In this document: positions 8,378 to 17,122 of the stretch, one piece after another | Numbering within the stretch: position 1 is the stretch's first letter | How the letters are laid out: each line of letters opens with the position of its first letter | Program-made: the position numbers and the translations under genes | Assembly (NCBI RefSeq): GCF_018917865.1 | Contig: NZ_JAHLPM010000005.1 | Location: 62,001 to 126,000 of the forward strand | Length of the DNA: 64,000 bases | Direction of reading: 5' to 3' | Origin: Tissierella simiarum | GTDB taxonomy: Bacteria; Bacillota; Clostridia; Tissierellales; Tissierellaceae | The notes under the pieces: model-generated | The model's input: the letters and a program-made list of their open reading frames with translations, nothing else | Told to the model about the DNA's origin: nothing | Databases searched by the model: none

Positions 8378-10945
8378 TTGAAATATTTTTATGAATTGAT
8401 AAAAAGTGAAGATGGACTTCCGGTAAAATCTTTTATACATAGTGTAGACAAATTTGAAATGCATTGGCATGGTGAGATAGAGATAATATTAGTGCTGCAA
8501 GGCACGATAAATATTAGAGTGGGAAACGAAAGGTTTCTTCTTGAAGAGAATGATTTAATATTAATAAATAAAAATGAAGTACATAATACTAGCAAAACAA
8601 AGGAAGATAATATGCTGTTGGTATTACAGATTAATCCAGAATATTATTCTTCTTACTATCCTAGATTTAATAAAATGATATTTAATTGTAAATCTTTTCT
8701 TTATGGAAAAGAAGAGCAGAAAAGCTTTGATATGATTAGGCACCATCTAGCCAAAATAGTATGGGAATTAAATAAAAAAAGAGAAGGATATCAGCTTATA
8801 ATAGGAGCTGAAGCACACCTATTAGCAGCTTTTTTAGTTAATAATTTTGATCATACCTTTATAGAAGATGAAAAATCAGTAAGTATGAATAAAGATATTG
8901 TTAGACTTCAGAGCATAATTAACTATATAAATAGGAATATGGAAAGGAGAATAACACTTCAAGAAATAGCAGATAATGAACAACTTAGTGTTTATTATTT
9001 ATCCCATTTTATCAAGAAAAATATGGGAATGTCTTTTCAGGAATATCTAAACAATATCAGACTAGATAAAACAGTAAATTTATTATTAAATAGTGATAAA
9101 ACAATAACAGAAATATCTTATGAAAGTGGATTTGCCAGCACTAAATCTCTTAATAAGCTTTTTAAGGATGTGTATGATTGCTCACCTTCAGAATATAGGA
9201 AAGCGTATGGAAATATAGTTTATAATGAAAACAAAGATAGAAATGAAGATTCTAATAAGAAAAAAAGCAGAACATATTTAGATGTTGATAGAAAAGCAGC
9301 TTTTAAAAGGTTATTTAGTTATTTGAAGGGATTAGATAATGAAGTTCAAGATGAAAATACATTTTCTACTACTAAAGATGTTATATCAGTAGACGTAAGA
9401 AATGAGGGAGTTAATTACAAACCTTATTGGAAAAAATTAATTACATATAGTAGAGCAGTAGAAGGATTAAGAAAGGGATGGCAGAATCAATTTGAGGAAC
9501 TACAGAATGACATAGGGTTTGAATATATAAGATTTCATAGCATTTTTTCTGATGATATGATGGTATATAACCTTAGCGAAGAAGGTCATATTATCTACAA
9601 CTGGTCTTACGTAGATGAGCTTTTGGATTATTTTAAAAAAGTCAATATAAAGCCTTTTATTGAACTGGGATTTATGCCTTCTGAGATAAAAAGTCTAGAT
9701 GAAACTGTATTTTGGTGGAGAGCAAATATATCTCAACCAAGAGATATTAAGTTATGGACAGATTTAGTAGTAGAATTTATTAAACATTGTATAAACAGAT
9801 ATGGGCTAAAAGAAGTAGAAACTTGGTATTTTGAAGTATGGAATGAGCCAGACCTAGAATACTTTTTTTGGATTGGAGGAAAAGAAGCGTATTTTAAATT
9901 TTATGAAGCGACTGCATGGGCAGTTAAATCTGTTTCCAATAAACTAAAAGTAGGAGGACCTTCTATTACTCATCAAGCTATTTCTGATAGTACTTGGCTA
10001 GAAGATTTTTTGATATATTGCAATAAAAATGATGTTCCCTTAGATTTCGTTTCCTTGCATATATATTCTGAATCCTATTCATCTAAAGAAAAAGTACAAG
10101 ATATAATGCTAAGAGCAAAACAAGGAGAAAGTCAGCAGGAATTAATGGCTGAATGGAGAGAAATGCAAAGAATTTATTTTGGCAAAGATCATACTTACGA
10201 TACATTAAATTCAGCTAATGATAAAATAAATAGGCTGTTATCTTATAATACTGAACTTCATATTACAGAATGGAATGCCTCATCCTATAGTAGAAACTTA
10301 ATCCATGACACATGTTTTATGTCTACTTTCATTATCAGCAACATTTTAAAGTCCATAAATATAGTAGATTCTATAGGATATTGGACTTTTACTGATATAA
10401 TGGAAGAGGCGAAAGCAGGTATATCTCCATTTCATGGAGGGTTTGGTTTAATTAACAATAATGGTTTGAAGAAACCGTCATATTTTGCATATTATTTTTT
10501 ATCAAAGTTAGGAGAAAAAATTATAGAACAAAATGAGGAATATATAATCACTAAAAGTGGAGAAGACATTCAGATTTTAGTTTATAATCATACATATTTT
10601 GATGATTTATTCTTAAATGGAGATACTTCTGCGTTAACTAATACAGAGAGATATTTAGTATACGAAGAAAAGGCAGAAAGGGAAGTTGAAATTAATATAA
10701 ATGGAATTTCAGGGAAGTATAAAATTACTAGATATCAGTTAAATAGGGAGTATGGATCAGTATTTGATGAATGGATAAAGATGGGTACTCCAGAAAATAT
10801 GACTCAAGAAGAATTAAACTATCTTAAAGGAAAGGCATACCCTAAAATTACTGTAGAATATTTAAATTTAGATGAATATTATAAAGAAAAATTATACATA
10901 CCAGTACACGGAATTGAGCTAATGACACTAGAGAAGAAACTATAA
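8378..10945 (+). CDS. AraC-type regulator fused to a GH39 glycoside hydrolase
   Basis: 855 residues in three parts. Residues 1-about 150 form a cupin-like sensor (MHWHGEIEIILVLQG). Residues about 185-280 form an AraC helix-turn-helix pair (ITLQEIADNEQLS; ITEISYESGFAS). Residues about 340-855 form a GH39 beta-xylosidase-like barrel with the acid/base glutamate in VWNEPDL (Glu490) and the likely nucleophile in HITEWNASS (Glu631); both catalytic residues are present. There is no signal peptide, so it acts inside the cell. It may sense an oligosaccharide through its own hydrolase domain and regulate a target gene. The start is TTG at 8378, behind AAAGGGGAG. No sugar transporter or other glycosidase is next to it. 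Confidence 0.88.
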   Translation: MKYFYELIKSEDGLPVKSFIHSVDKFEMHWHGEIEIILVLQGTINIRVGNERFLLEENDLILINKNEVHNTSKTKEDNMLLVLQINPEYYSSYYPRFNKMIFNCKSFLYGKEEQKSFDMIRHHLAKIVWELNKKREGYQLIIGAEAHLLAAFLVNNFDHTFIEDEKSVSMNKDIVRLQSIINYINRNMERRITLQEIADNEQLSVYYLSHFIKKNMGMSFQEYLNNIRLDKTVNLLLNSDKTITEISYESGFASTKSLNKLFKDVYDCSPSEYRKAYGNIVYNENKDRNEDSNKKKSRTYLDVDRKAAFKRLFSYLKGLDNEVQDENTFSTTKDVISVDVRNEGVNYKPYWKKLITYSRAVEGLRKGWQNQFEELQNDIGFEYIRFHSIFSDDMMVYNLSEEGHIIYNWSYVDELLDYFKKVNIKPFIELGFMPSEIKSLDETVFWWRANISQPRDIKLWTDLVVEFIKHCINRYGLKEVETWYFEVWNEPDLEYFFWIGGKEAYFKFYEATAWAVKSVSNKLKVGGPSITHQAISDSTWLEDFLIYCNKNDVPLDFVSLHIYSESYSSKEKVQDIMLRAKQGESQQELMAEWREMQRIYFGKDHTYDTLNSANDKINRLLSYNTELHITEWNASSYSRNLIHDTCFMSTFIISNILKSINIVDSIGYWTFTDIMEEAKAGISPFHGGFGLINNNGLKKPSYFAYYFLSKLGEKIIEQNEEYIITKSGEDIQILVYNHTYFDDLFLNGDTSALTNTERYLVYEEKAEREVEININGISGKYKITRYQLNREYGSVFDEWIKMGTPENMTQEELNYLKGKAYPKITVEYLNLDEYYKEKLYIPVHGIELMTLEKKL

Positions 10946-10977
10946 ATAATGGTTTTATAAGATAAGATGTTAAGCTA

Positions 10978-11011
10978 AACGGGTTTATTTTAAAAAATAA
11001 ACCCGTTTTTT
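10978..11011 (+). terminator. Intrinsic terminator after the AraC-GH39 gene
   Basis: Perfect 13-bp stem (AACGGGTTTATTT with AAATAAACCCGTT) and a T run. It separates the gene from the surface-protein genes that follow. Confidence 0.85.
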
Positions 11012-11136
11012 ATATGGAGTAATATAAAATATAGCAAAAAAGAAGATGAATATAAGCAAGATATGCATAGATATAAATGGAATAATTTACTATGATGGTA
11101 TTTATAGTATTTAATGAAAAAGAAAGGAGGATTATA

Positions 11137-14100
11137 TTGAAAATATTTCACAAGAAAATTAAATATCACAAGAAAATTAAATATAGAATAACTTTAATGA
11201 TTATTCTAGCAATGCTACTTCAAATAGTAGCACCTAAGGTATTAAATTATACTTTTGCTGACGGAGGTGAACCTGGATTAGAAGAACAAATAGATCAAGA
11301 AAATCCAGATGAATCAATAGTTCCAGAAGAATCAGAGGATCAGGAAGGTGAGGTAATACCTGAAGAAGAAAATTTAGGAGAACCAGAAGAAGAAAAAAGT
11401 GAAACAACAGATGAAACACAAATAGAAGATAGTGAAAATGATGTAGAGGTTACAGATGAAGAAGGTAGCGAGGGCAATTCAGATAAATTCCCTTATATAG
11501 TTAATGTAGAAATCAAAGATCAAGATGGTAAAGATTTTGTAGGAAAAATAGAAAAGGATTCGAAAATCCGCATTGAATATAAGTTTGAAATTCCTGATGA
11601 AGAAATTGTAGATACAACCAACACTTATATACTAACGATTCCGGAGCAAATCAAAATAGAAAGTGAGATGAATCTTCAGGCAAAAGATGGTGAACGTGTA
11701 ATAGCAACAGCTACTGTAACTACTGACAACAAGATAACTATTAAGTATGAAGATGAGGTTAATAATGAGGACTATCTATATGACCGTACTGGATACTTTT
11801 GGATTTACACCGAATTTGATGAAGAAAAAATAGGTAACGGTGGTGAGACAGAAATCGAATTTGATTTGGGAGGAGGTAGTAGTACTACTATCAGAATCGA
11901 ATTTGAAGAAGAGGAAGAGAAAGTAGATATTAATCTAGAAAAATGGGGTCACTATAACAACGAAAATAATGAAATAACATGGACAGTTAGGGTTAAACCT
12001 GAAACAACACCTAAAGGAAAAACTATAAGTAATGTGGTTATAACAGATGTGATTCCAGAGAATCAAACTTATTTATTAGATAGTGTCCACATTTACCCTG
12101 AAGTTACAGAAGGTGAATTTTCTTTTGAAGGAAATATATTAATCTACAGGTTTAACAAAGATATTAAAGATGGAGACGAATATACAATAACTTTCAAAAC
12201 AAAACCTGATATTTCTGCATTTAATAAGGAAGGAGAGCTTATTCGTTTCCATAATCAAGCAGAAGCCACATTTGGGGATGGAGGTATATCTACTTCTAAT
12301 AAAGCTACAGTTGAAACAGTTGTAGACTTTGTTAACAAAAGTGGTAGATATAATGCAACGACTAATCAAATTGATTGGACTATAACAATAAATAACAACA
12401 ACTTGGAAATCAGAAATGCGAAGATAGTAGATACTATTCCTGAAGGTGTAGAATTAGATGTTGATTCGATAATGCTTGATGGAACCCCTATATCTATAGG
12501 AGGAAATTTAACATATGTTAATAAAGTCTTAACATATGAATTTGATAGAACTATCATAAGACAGCATACCCTAACTTATTCAACTAATGTAGTAGATCCA
12601 GATGCTTATAACTCAAATGATCCAAAGATATATACAAATAAAGTAAAGTTAGATGGCGATGGGGTTCCAGGAGATGCTACTGATGAAGAAGGGGTAGGAG
12701 TTCCTACAAGTATAATTAGAAAAGAAGGTGCTGGATACAATCCTTCTACCCATGAAATTACATGGAAAATTATAGTTAATAGTAATAAGATCAAAATAGA
12801 AAATGCTGTAGTTACTGATGACATTCCTAAAGGTCTAGAATATGTTGAGAATTCTTTTACAGTAGATGGTATGCAAACTAATGAAGGATTTATTTATACT
12901 AAGGAAAATAATGAAAATGCTAATAGAACTGGAAGTTTCATTTATTCTTTTGGTAATATTGATAAAACAACTCATGTATTAACTTTTAAAACTAAAGTAT
13001 TAGATAATAATATATGGGCACATAATAAAAACGTGTGGTTTGACAATACTGCAAAGTTAACTGGAGAAAATATAAAAGATTCCATATCAACAGGGAATCA
13101 ACAAGTTAGAAGCAAAGTCATAGAAAAGACTGGAACAGGGTATGATTACATTACTAGAAAAGCAACTTGGAAAATAGTGGTTAATCAAAACAAAATGCCT
13201 ATAAATAACGCTATTGTTACAGATATTATAGGCGATTATCAAAATTTCATAGTGGGGTCTGTAAAAATAGATGGAAATGAAATTACTGAGGGTATTGATG
13301 ATAAACAATATAGCTTTGATGAAGAATCGAGAACTTTAACCATTAATTTAGGAAATATTAAAGATCAACACACTATAACCTTTGAAACTATAATACCTGA
13401 AGATAAGTTGGATATCTTCTATAAAAATGGAGATAAAGAATTATTAAATACTGCAACTCTAACTGGAGATGAAATTCCAGATGGAGGTGTGTCTTCTACA
13501 GGTAAAAATAGAATAAAAAATACTGTTGTTAGTAAAACAGGTAAATATGCGAAGGGCAACTCTTTTATAGATTGGGAAGTAGTTATAAATCAAAATCAAC
13601 TACCTATAAAAAATGCTGTCTTAGAGGATACATTACAAGAAGGTCTTGAATTAGATACTTCATCAGTTAAGTTGATAAAATTAGTAATTGATAAAAGTGG
13701 AAAACATACAGAAGGCAATGAAGTTACATTAGACACTTCAAATGTTAAGTATAATCCAGAAACTAGAGTATTTGAATTCATCTTTACGGAAGATATAAAA
13801 GAAGCCTATATTCTGAAGTTTAGAACAGATATTGCAGATACTCATAATAATGCTTCCTTTACAAATACTATTAACTTTAAAGGAAGTAGTAGAAGTGAGA
13901 CGGGTACCAGTACTAAAATAGGGGTAAGCTTCCAGACTGGTGGCGGCGGTGCAGGAGGTACCGGCAGAGGTAGCATTACCATAGTTAAGGTAGATGAAAA
14001 TAACAATTTAACTAAATTAGAAGGATCTATATTTGAACTTCTTGATATGTTCAAGAATATCCTAAAAGTATCTGAGCCAACAGGAATCAACGGAGAAACT

Positions 14101-15171
14101 TTATTTAAGGGATTAAAATATGATACTACTTATTATATAAGAGAAAAAACTCCGCCTAAAGGCTATGCATTAAGTAATGAGATTTATGAATTCCAAGTAA
14201 AAAATGAAACAGGTAAAAAAGACATTAGATATGAATTTAAAAACACTAAAATCAAAGGAAATATTGAGTTTGTTAAATTTGGTGAGGGAGAAGAACCACT
14301 TGCAGGTGCAGAATTTAGCTTATATAACGCAGAGGATGACTCAACAAGTATAGTAACTGCAACAAGTGGAGCAGATGGTAAAGTGATATTTAATAATATT
14401 GCTTTTGGAAGCTATATTATTAAGGAAACTAAAGCACCAGAAGGATATATATTATTAGATGTGGTTTTAAAAGCCACTATAAGTGAAGATGGAGTAACGA
14501 TTAAGGCAAATCCAGAAAGTATATCTAATACTAAGATAAGAGGAATCTTTGAACTAACTAAAATAGATATATCTACATCAAAACCATTATCAAATGCTAA
14601 AATAGCCATATATACAGAGGATGATGTTTTAGTAGATGAAAAGATAACAGATGAAAATGGAATTGCAAAGTTTGAGAATTTACCTTATGGTAAATATTAC
14701 TTCATAGAGACAAAAGCTCCATCAGGTTATTATAGGAATAATGAAAAACATTCATTTGAAATCAAAGAAAATGGAGAAATAGTAAAAGATACTCTTAAAA
14801 ATGAAAAGATGAGAGATCCAAGAGATAGAGATGAACCATCGGATCCAAAAGATCCAGATAAGCCAACGGATCCAAAGGAACCAAATAAGCCAACAGATCC
14901 GAAAAAACCAGAGAAACCACAAGAGCCAGAAGATCAAGATGATTCTATTATAGAAACTACAGAGATAGAAACACCTGTAGATGATGAAGTAGAAGTTGAT
15001 CCAAATGAAATACCTTTAGGAAATGTAGATACCAAACCAAATGTAGATACTAAACCAAAAGGACCTATGGATGTACTTCCAAAAACAGGTGAGGGGAGTA
15101 AAATAGGGTTCTACGTTAGTGGCGTATTGCTAATATTAATAGGTTTCATCTTTAGAAGAAAAATGGCCTAA
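11137..15171 (+). CDS. LPKTG cell-wall-anchored adhesin with repeated isopeptide-type and SpaA-like domains
   Basis: About 1344 residues. The start is TTG at 11137, seven bases behind AAAGGAGG; an upstream ATG at 11092 has no ribosome site. Order: basic signal peptide (to about residue 40); acidic Glu/Pro linker (45-115); an adhesin head domain; five roughly 130-residue repeats beginning near 264, 396, 525, 660 and 796, each with a K.G.Y..T..I.W.I.VN pattern and a DTIPEG-like turn (DUF11/Cna-B-like); a glycine patch near 930; three SpaA/prealbumin-like domains (from about 945, 1041, 1135) with K..E...L..A.F.L cores and E-box EKTPP/ETKAP motifs; a Pro-Lys-Asp tail; LPKTG at about 1314, a membrane helix and RRK. 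Sortase should anchor it to peptidoglycan, with isopeptide bonds stiffening the stalk. A sortase gene follows. Ligand unknown. Confidence 0.92.
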   Translation: MKIFHKKIKYHKKIKYRITLMIILAMLLQIVAPKVLNYTFADGGEPGLEEQIDQENPDESIVPEESEDQEGEVIPEEENLGEPEEEKSETTDETQIEDSENDVEVTDEEGSEGNSDKFPYIVNVEIKDQDGKDFVGKIEKDSKIRIEYKFEIPDEEIVDTTNTYILTIPEQIKIESEMNLQAKDGERVIATATVTTDNKITIKYEDEVNNEDYLYDRTGYFWIYTEFDEEKIGNGGETEIEFDLGGGSSTTIRIEFEEEEEKVDINLEKWGHYNNENNEITWTVRVKPETTPKGKTISNVVITDVIPENQTYLLDSVHIYPEVTEGEFSFEGNILIYRFNKDIKDGDEYTITFKTKPDISAFNKEGELIRFHNQAEATFGDGGISTSNKATVETVVDFVNKSGRYNATTNQIDWTITINNNNLEIRNAKIVDTIPEGVELDVDSIMLDGTPISIGGNLTYVNKVLTYEFDRTIIRQHTLTYSTNVVDPDAYNSNDPKIYTNKVKLDGDGVPGDATDEEGVGVPTSIIRKEGAGYNPSTHEITWKIIVNSNKIKIENAVVTDDIPKGLEYVENSFTVDGMQTNEGFIYTKENNENANRTGSFIYSFGNIDKTTHVLTFKTKVLDNNIWAHNKNVWFDNTAKLTGENIKDSISTGNQQVRSKVIEKTGTGYDYITRKATWKIVVNQNKMPINNAIVTDIIGDYQNFIVGSVKIDGNEITEGIDDKQYSFDEESRTLTINLGNIKDQHTITFETIIPEDKLDIFYKNGDKELLNTATLTGDEIPDGGVSSTGKNRIKNTVVSKTGKYAKGNSFIDWEVVINQNQLPIKNAVLEDTLQEGLELDTSSVKLIKLVIDKSGKHTEGNEVTLDTSNVKYNPETRVFEFIFTEDIKEAYILKFRTDIADTHNNASFTNTINFKGSSRSETGTSTKIGVSFQTGGGGAGGTGRGSITIVKVDENNNLTKLEGSIFELLDMFKNILKVSEPTGINGETLFKGLKYDTTYYIREKTPPKGYALSNEIYEFQVKNETGKKDIRYEFKNTKIKGNIEFVKFGEGEEPLAGAEFSLYNAEDDSTSIVTATSGADGKVIFNNIAFGSYIIKETKAPEGYILLDVVLKATISEDGVTIKANPESISNTKIRGIFELTKIDISTSKPLSNAKIAIYTEDDVLVDEKITDENGIAKFENLPYGKYYFIETKAPSGYYRNNEKHSFEIKENGEIVKDTLKNEKMRDPRDRDEPSDPKDPDKPTDPKEPNKPTDPKKPEKPQEPEDQDDSIIETTEIETPVDDEVEVDPNEIPLGNVDTKPNVDTKPKGPMDVLPKTGEGSKIGFYVSGVLLILIGFIFRRKMA

Positions 15172-15178
15172 ATAATGA

Positions 15179-15209
15179 AAAAGGGCAGAGAGTGTTTCTC
15201 TGTCTTTTT
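15179..15209 (+). terminator. Intrinsic terminator after the adhesin gene
   Basis: Stem GGCAGAGA/TCTCTGTC with flanking A and T runs eight bases past the stop codon. The sortase gene thus needs readthrough or its own promoter. Confidence 0.8.
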
Positions 15210-15271
15210 CCTATTGGCTTATGTAAAAGGTAGTATGATATTAATCTATGGAAACTAAGGTAGGTAAGAAA

Positions 15272-15970
15272 ATGAAAAGAAAAATAATTTCAACATTGAT
15301 TATAATATTGGGAATATCAATAATGATATATCCCAAGGCATCAGAACTATATAATGATTATCAACAGGAGAAACTCATTCAGGAATGGAAAGAAAGTATA
15401 CTGAATGTAGAACAAGACTACATGGAAGATGAAAATGATGATATAAATTATGATGCAGATGAAATTGATGTAGAGACTATTAAGGAAAATTTGTTATCCA
15501 ATAAAAATAAAAGAGAAGAAGAAATAGAATCTAGAAAAAGAGAAGAAGAGGCTAGAAAGCAAGAATATATTAAAAAAAATATGGAAGGAATATTAAAAAT
15601 TGAAAAAATAAATTTAGACTTACCAATTTTATCTGGAGCAACACAAGGAAACTTAAAGATATCTGTAGCTAGTATAAGAAATACTGGAAAACCAGGGCAG
15701 GTAGGAAACTATGCTATAGCTGGTCATAGAAACAGAACCTATGGGAGAAACTTTAATAGGTTAGATGAAGTTGAAAAGGGAGACATTATAGAGGTGGATA
15801 TTGAAAAAGGTAACTATATCTATACTGTAGTAGAGAAAATCTATGTTAAACCAGAAGAAACTTGGGTTTTAAATAGTAATAATGAGGATAGGGAAATTAC
15901 CTTAGTAACATGCCATCCTATGACTAATCCAACCCATAGATTAATAGTAAAGGGAAAAATAATAGAATAG
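15272..15970 (+). CDS. Sortase (class D-like)
   Basis: 232 residues from the ATG at 15272, which has AAGGTAGG-like sequence before it; an in-frame ATG at 15248 lacks a ribosome site. One N-terminal membrane helix (about 5-22) is followed by a highly charged helical stalk (Glu/Arg/Lys, 70-105). The catalytic domain has His152 in YAIAGHRN, Cys214 in the TLVTCHP motif and a C-terminal arginine in THRLIV. The position and TLxTC motif fit a sortase; class D is a guess from size and lack of insertions. It should cleave LPKTG between Thr and Gly in the preceding adhesin and join it to the cell wall. Confidence 0.9.
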   Translation: MKRKIISTLIIILGISIMIYPKASELYNDYQQEKLIQEWKESILNVEQDYMEDENDDINYDADEIDVETIKENLLSNKNKREEEIESRKREEEARKQEYIKKNMEGILKIEKINLDLPILSGATQGNLKISVASIRNTGKPGQVGNYAIAGHRNRTYGRNFNRLDEVEKGDIIEVDIEKGNYIYTVVEKIYVKPEETWVLNSNNEDREITLVTCHPMTNPTHRLIVKGKIIE

Positions 15971-16079
15971 GACTTTAGGTGTAAATATTTAGAATTAGAT
16001 GGGTATACGGTACTATATACAAATAAGATAAATCATTATACAATTGAAATAATTAAATATTTTATTAGGTGCTTTCCAC

Positions 16080-16160
16080 CGATAAAGGCAAATCTAGCGA
16101 AAGCTAGAGACGCAAAACTAAAGGGCCTTACTTATGAAATAAGATGGCAGCCAGTTATCG
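16080..16160 (+). ncRNA. c-di-GMP-I (GEMM-I) riboswitch
   Basis: The conserved GEMM-I core is readable: P1 CGATAA (16080-16085) pairs with TTATCG (16155-16160); AGGCAAA follows the 5' strand; a stem CTAGC-GAAA-GCTAG carries the GNRA tetraloop; then AGACGCAAA; then GGGCC...a TTACTTAT/ATAAGA-type stem and GGCAGCC. The ribosome site AAAGGGGAG of the next gene starts immediately after P1. No terminator lies between, so control is likely translational. A CTTTC at 16072-16076 could extend P1 over GAAAG at the edge of the ribosome site, which would favour shut-off by ligand; that is inference. Confidence 0.9.
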
Positions 16161-16175
16161 AAAGGGGAGTTTTTT

Positions 16176-16976
16176 ATGTTGAAACTACGTATAATGACTT
16201 TCTTGCTAGTACTTTTTTTATTATTACCTTCTACAGTAGTTTTTGGACAAGCCTCTTCTTCAAGTATCGATAAGACCAACTTAAGTAATGGATTAATAAG
16301 TACAAATTATAAACTTAAGAAAGACGTAGAAACAAAGATAATGATTAGTAAGGGAGACATAACATATACTTATGATTTAAAATCAAACAATAGTTTTCCA
16401 TTGCAACTTGGAGACGGAGAATATACTGTTTCTATATTGGAGAATGTAGCAGGAAATAAATACAGACTAGTAGAAAAAGAAGATATTACTTTAAAATCAA
16501 TAGATGGAAATAAAGTATTTTTGCAATCTATTCAAATTGTTAATTGGAATCAACATATGGATTCTGTTAAGAGAGCTAAGGAATTAACTAAAAACGCTAA
16601 AGATGATAAAGAAAAAGTTACTAAAATATATAATTATATTATAAATAATATTAAATATGATTCTCATAAGGCAGAAAATGTAAAGACTGATTATATACCG
16701 TCTATAGATGAAACATTGAAAACTTCACAGGGAATATGTTACGATTATGCTGCTTTATTTGCAGCAATGCTTAGAAGTGTAGATGTTCCTACAAAACTTG
16801 TCATGGGACGTAAAAATGACGTAAAAGCTTATCATGCTTGGAATCAAGTTTATTTAAAAGATACTAATGAATGGGTTACTATTGATACCACTTATGATGC
16901 TGCTATAGCGAAAAATAATAGGTCTAATTTAATGATAAAAGATGAAAAAGAATACATGATAGAAAAACAATATTAA
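16176..16976 (+). CDS. Secreted transglutaminase-like cysteine enzyme
   Basis: 266 residues. A clear signal peptide ends near FGQASS (about residue 27). The C-terminal half is a transglutaminase-core fold with a complete Cys-His-Asp triad: Cys188 in SQGICYDYA, His220 in KAYHAWNQV and Asp237 in VTIDTTYD. Such enzymes crosslink, deamidate or cut proteins; which one is not visible. The N-terminal half (about 30-130) is beta-rich and of unknown role. The gene follows a c-di-GMP-I riboswitch with AAAGGGGAG set right after the aptamer, so its synthesis should follow c-di-GMP level. It is next to the sortase and LPKTG adhesin genes, which makes the adhesin a natural substrate candidate. Confidence 0.88.
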   Translation: MLKLRIMTFLLVLFLLLPSTVVFGQASSSSIDKTNLSNGLISTNYKLKKDVETKIMISKGDITYTYDLKSNNSFPLQLGDGEYTVSILENVAGNKYRLVEKEDITLKSIDGNKVFLQSIQIVNWNQHMDSVKRAKELTKNAKDDKEKVTKIYNYIINNIKYDSHKAENVKTDYIPSIDETLKTSQGICYDYAALFAAMLRSVDVPTKLVMGRKNDVKAYHAWNQVYLKDTNEWVTIDTTYDAAIAKNNRSNLMIKDEKEYMIEKQY

Positions 16977-16982
16977 AATATA

Positions 16983-17019
16983 AAAAACCCTAGAACGCTA
17001 ATAAGTGTTCTAGGGTTTT
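16983..17019 (+). terminator. Intrinsic terminator after the transglutaminase gene
   Basis: Stem AAACCCTAGAAC with GTTCTAGGGTTT, closing the c-di-GMP-controlled unit as a single-gene transcript. Confidence 0.85.
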
Positions 17020-17084
17020 AAAATTCTAATACATTCTTTTAATAGACCATTTTATTGATTTGTCAATATATATTTAAATTTAAG

Positions 17085-17093
17085 TGGTATAAT
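17085..17093 (+). promoter_or_regulatory. Extended -10 promoter of queG
   Basis: TGGTATAAT (TG at 17085-17086, TATAAT at 17088-17093) matches an extended -10 box about 30 bases ahead of the queG start. No good -35 at 17 bases is seen, as is common for extended -10 promoters. Confidence 0.5.
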
Positions 17094-17122
17094 AATATTA
17101 AATTATTTAAAGGGAGATAATT

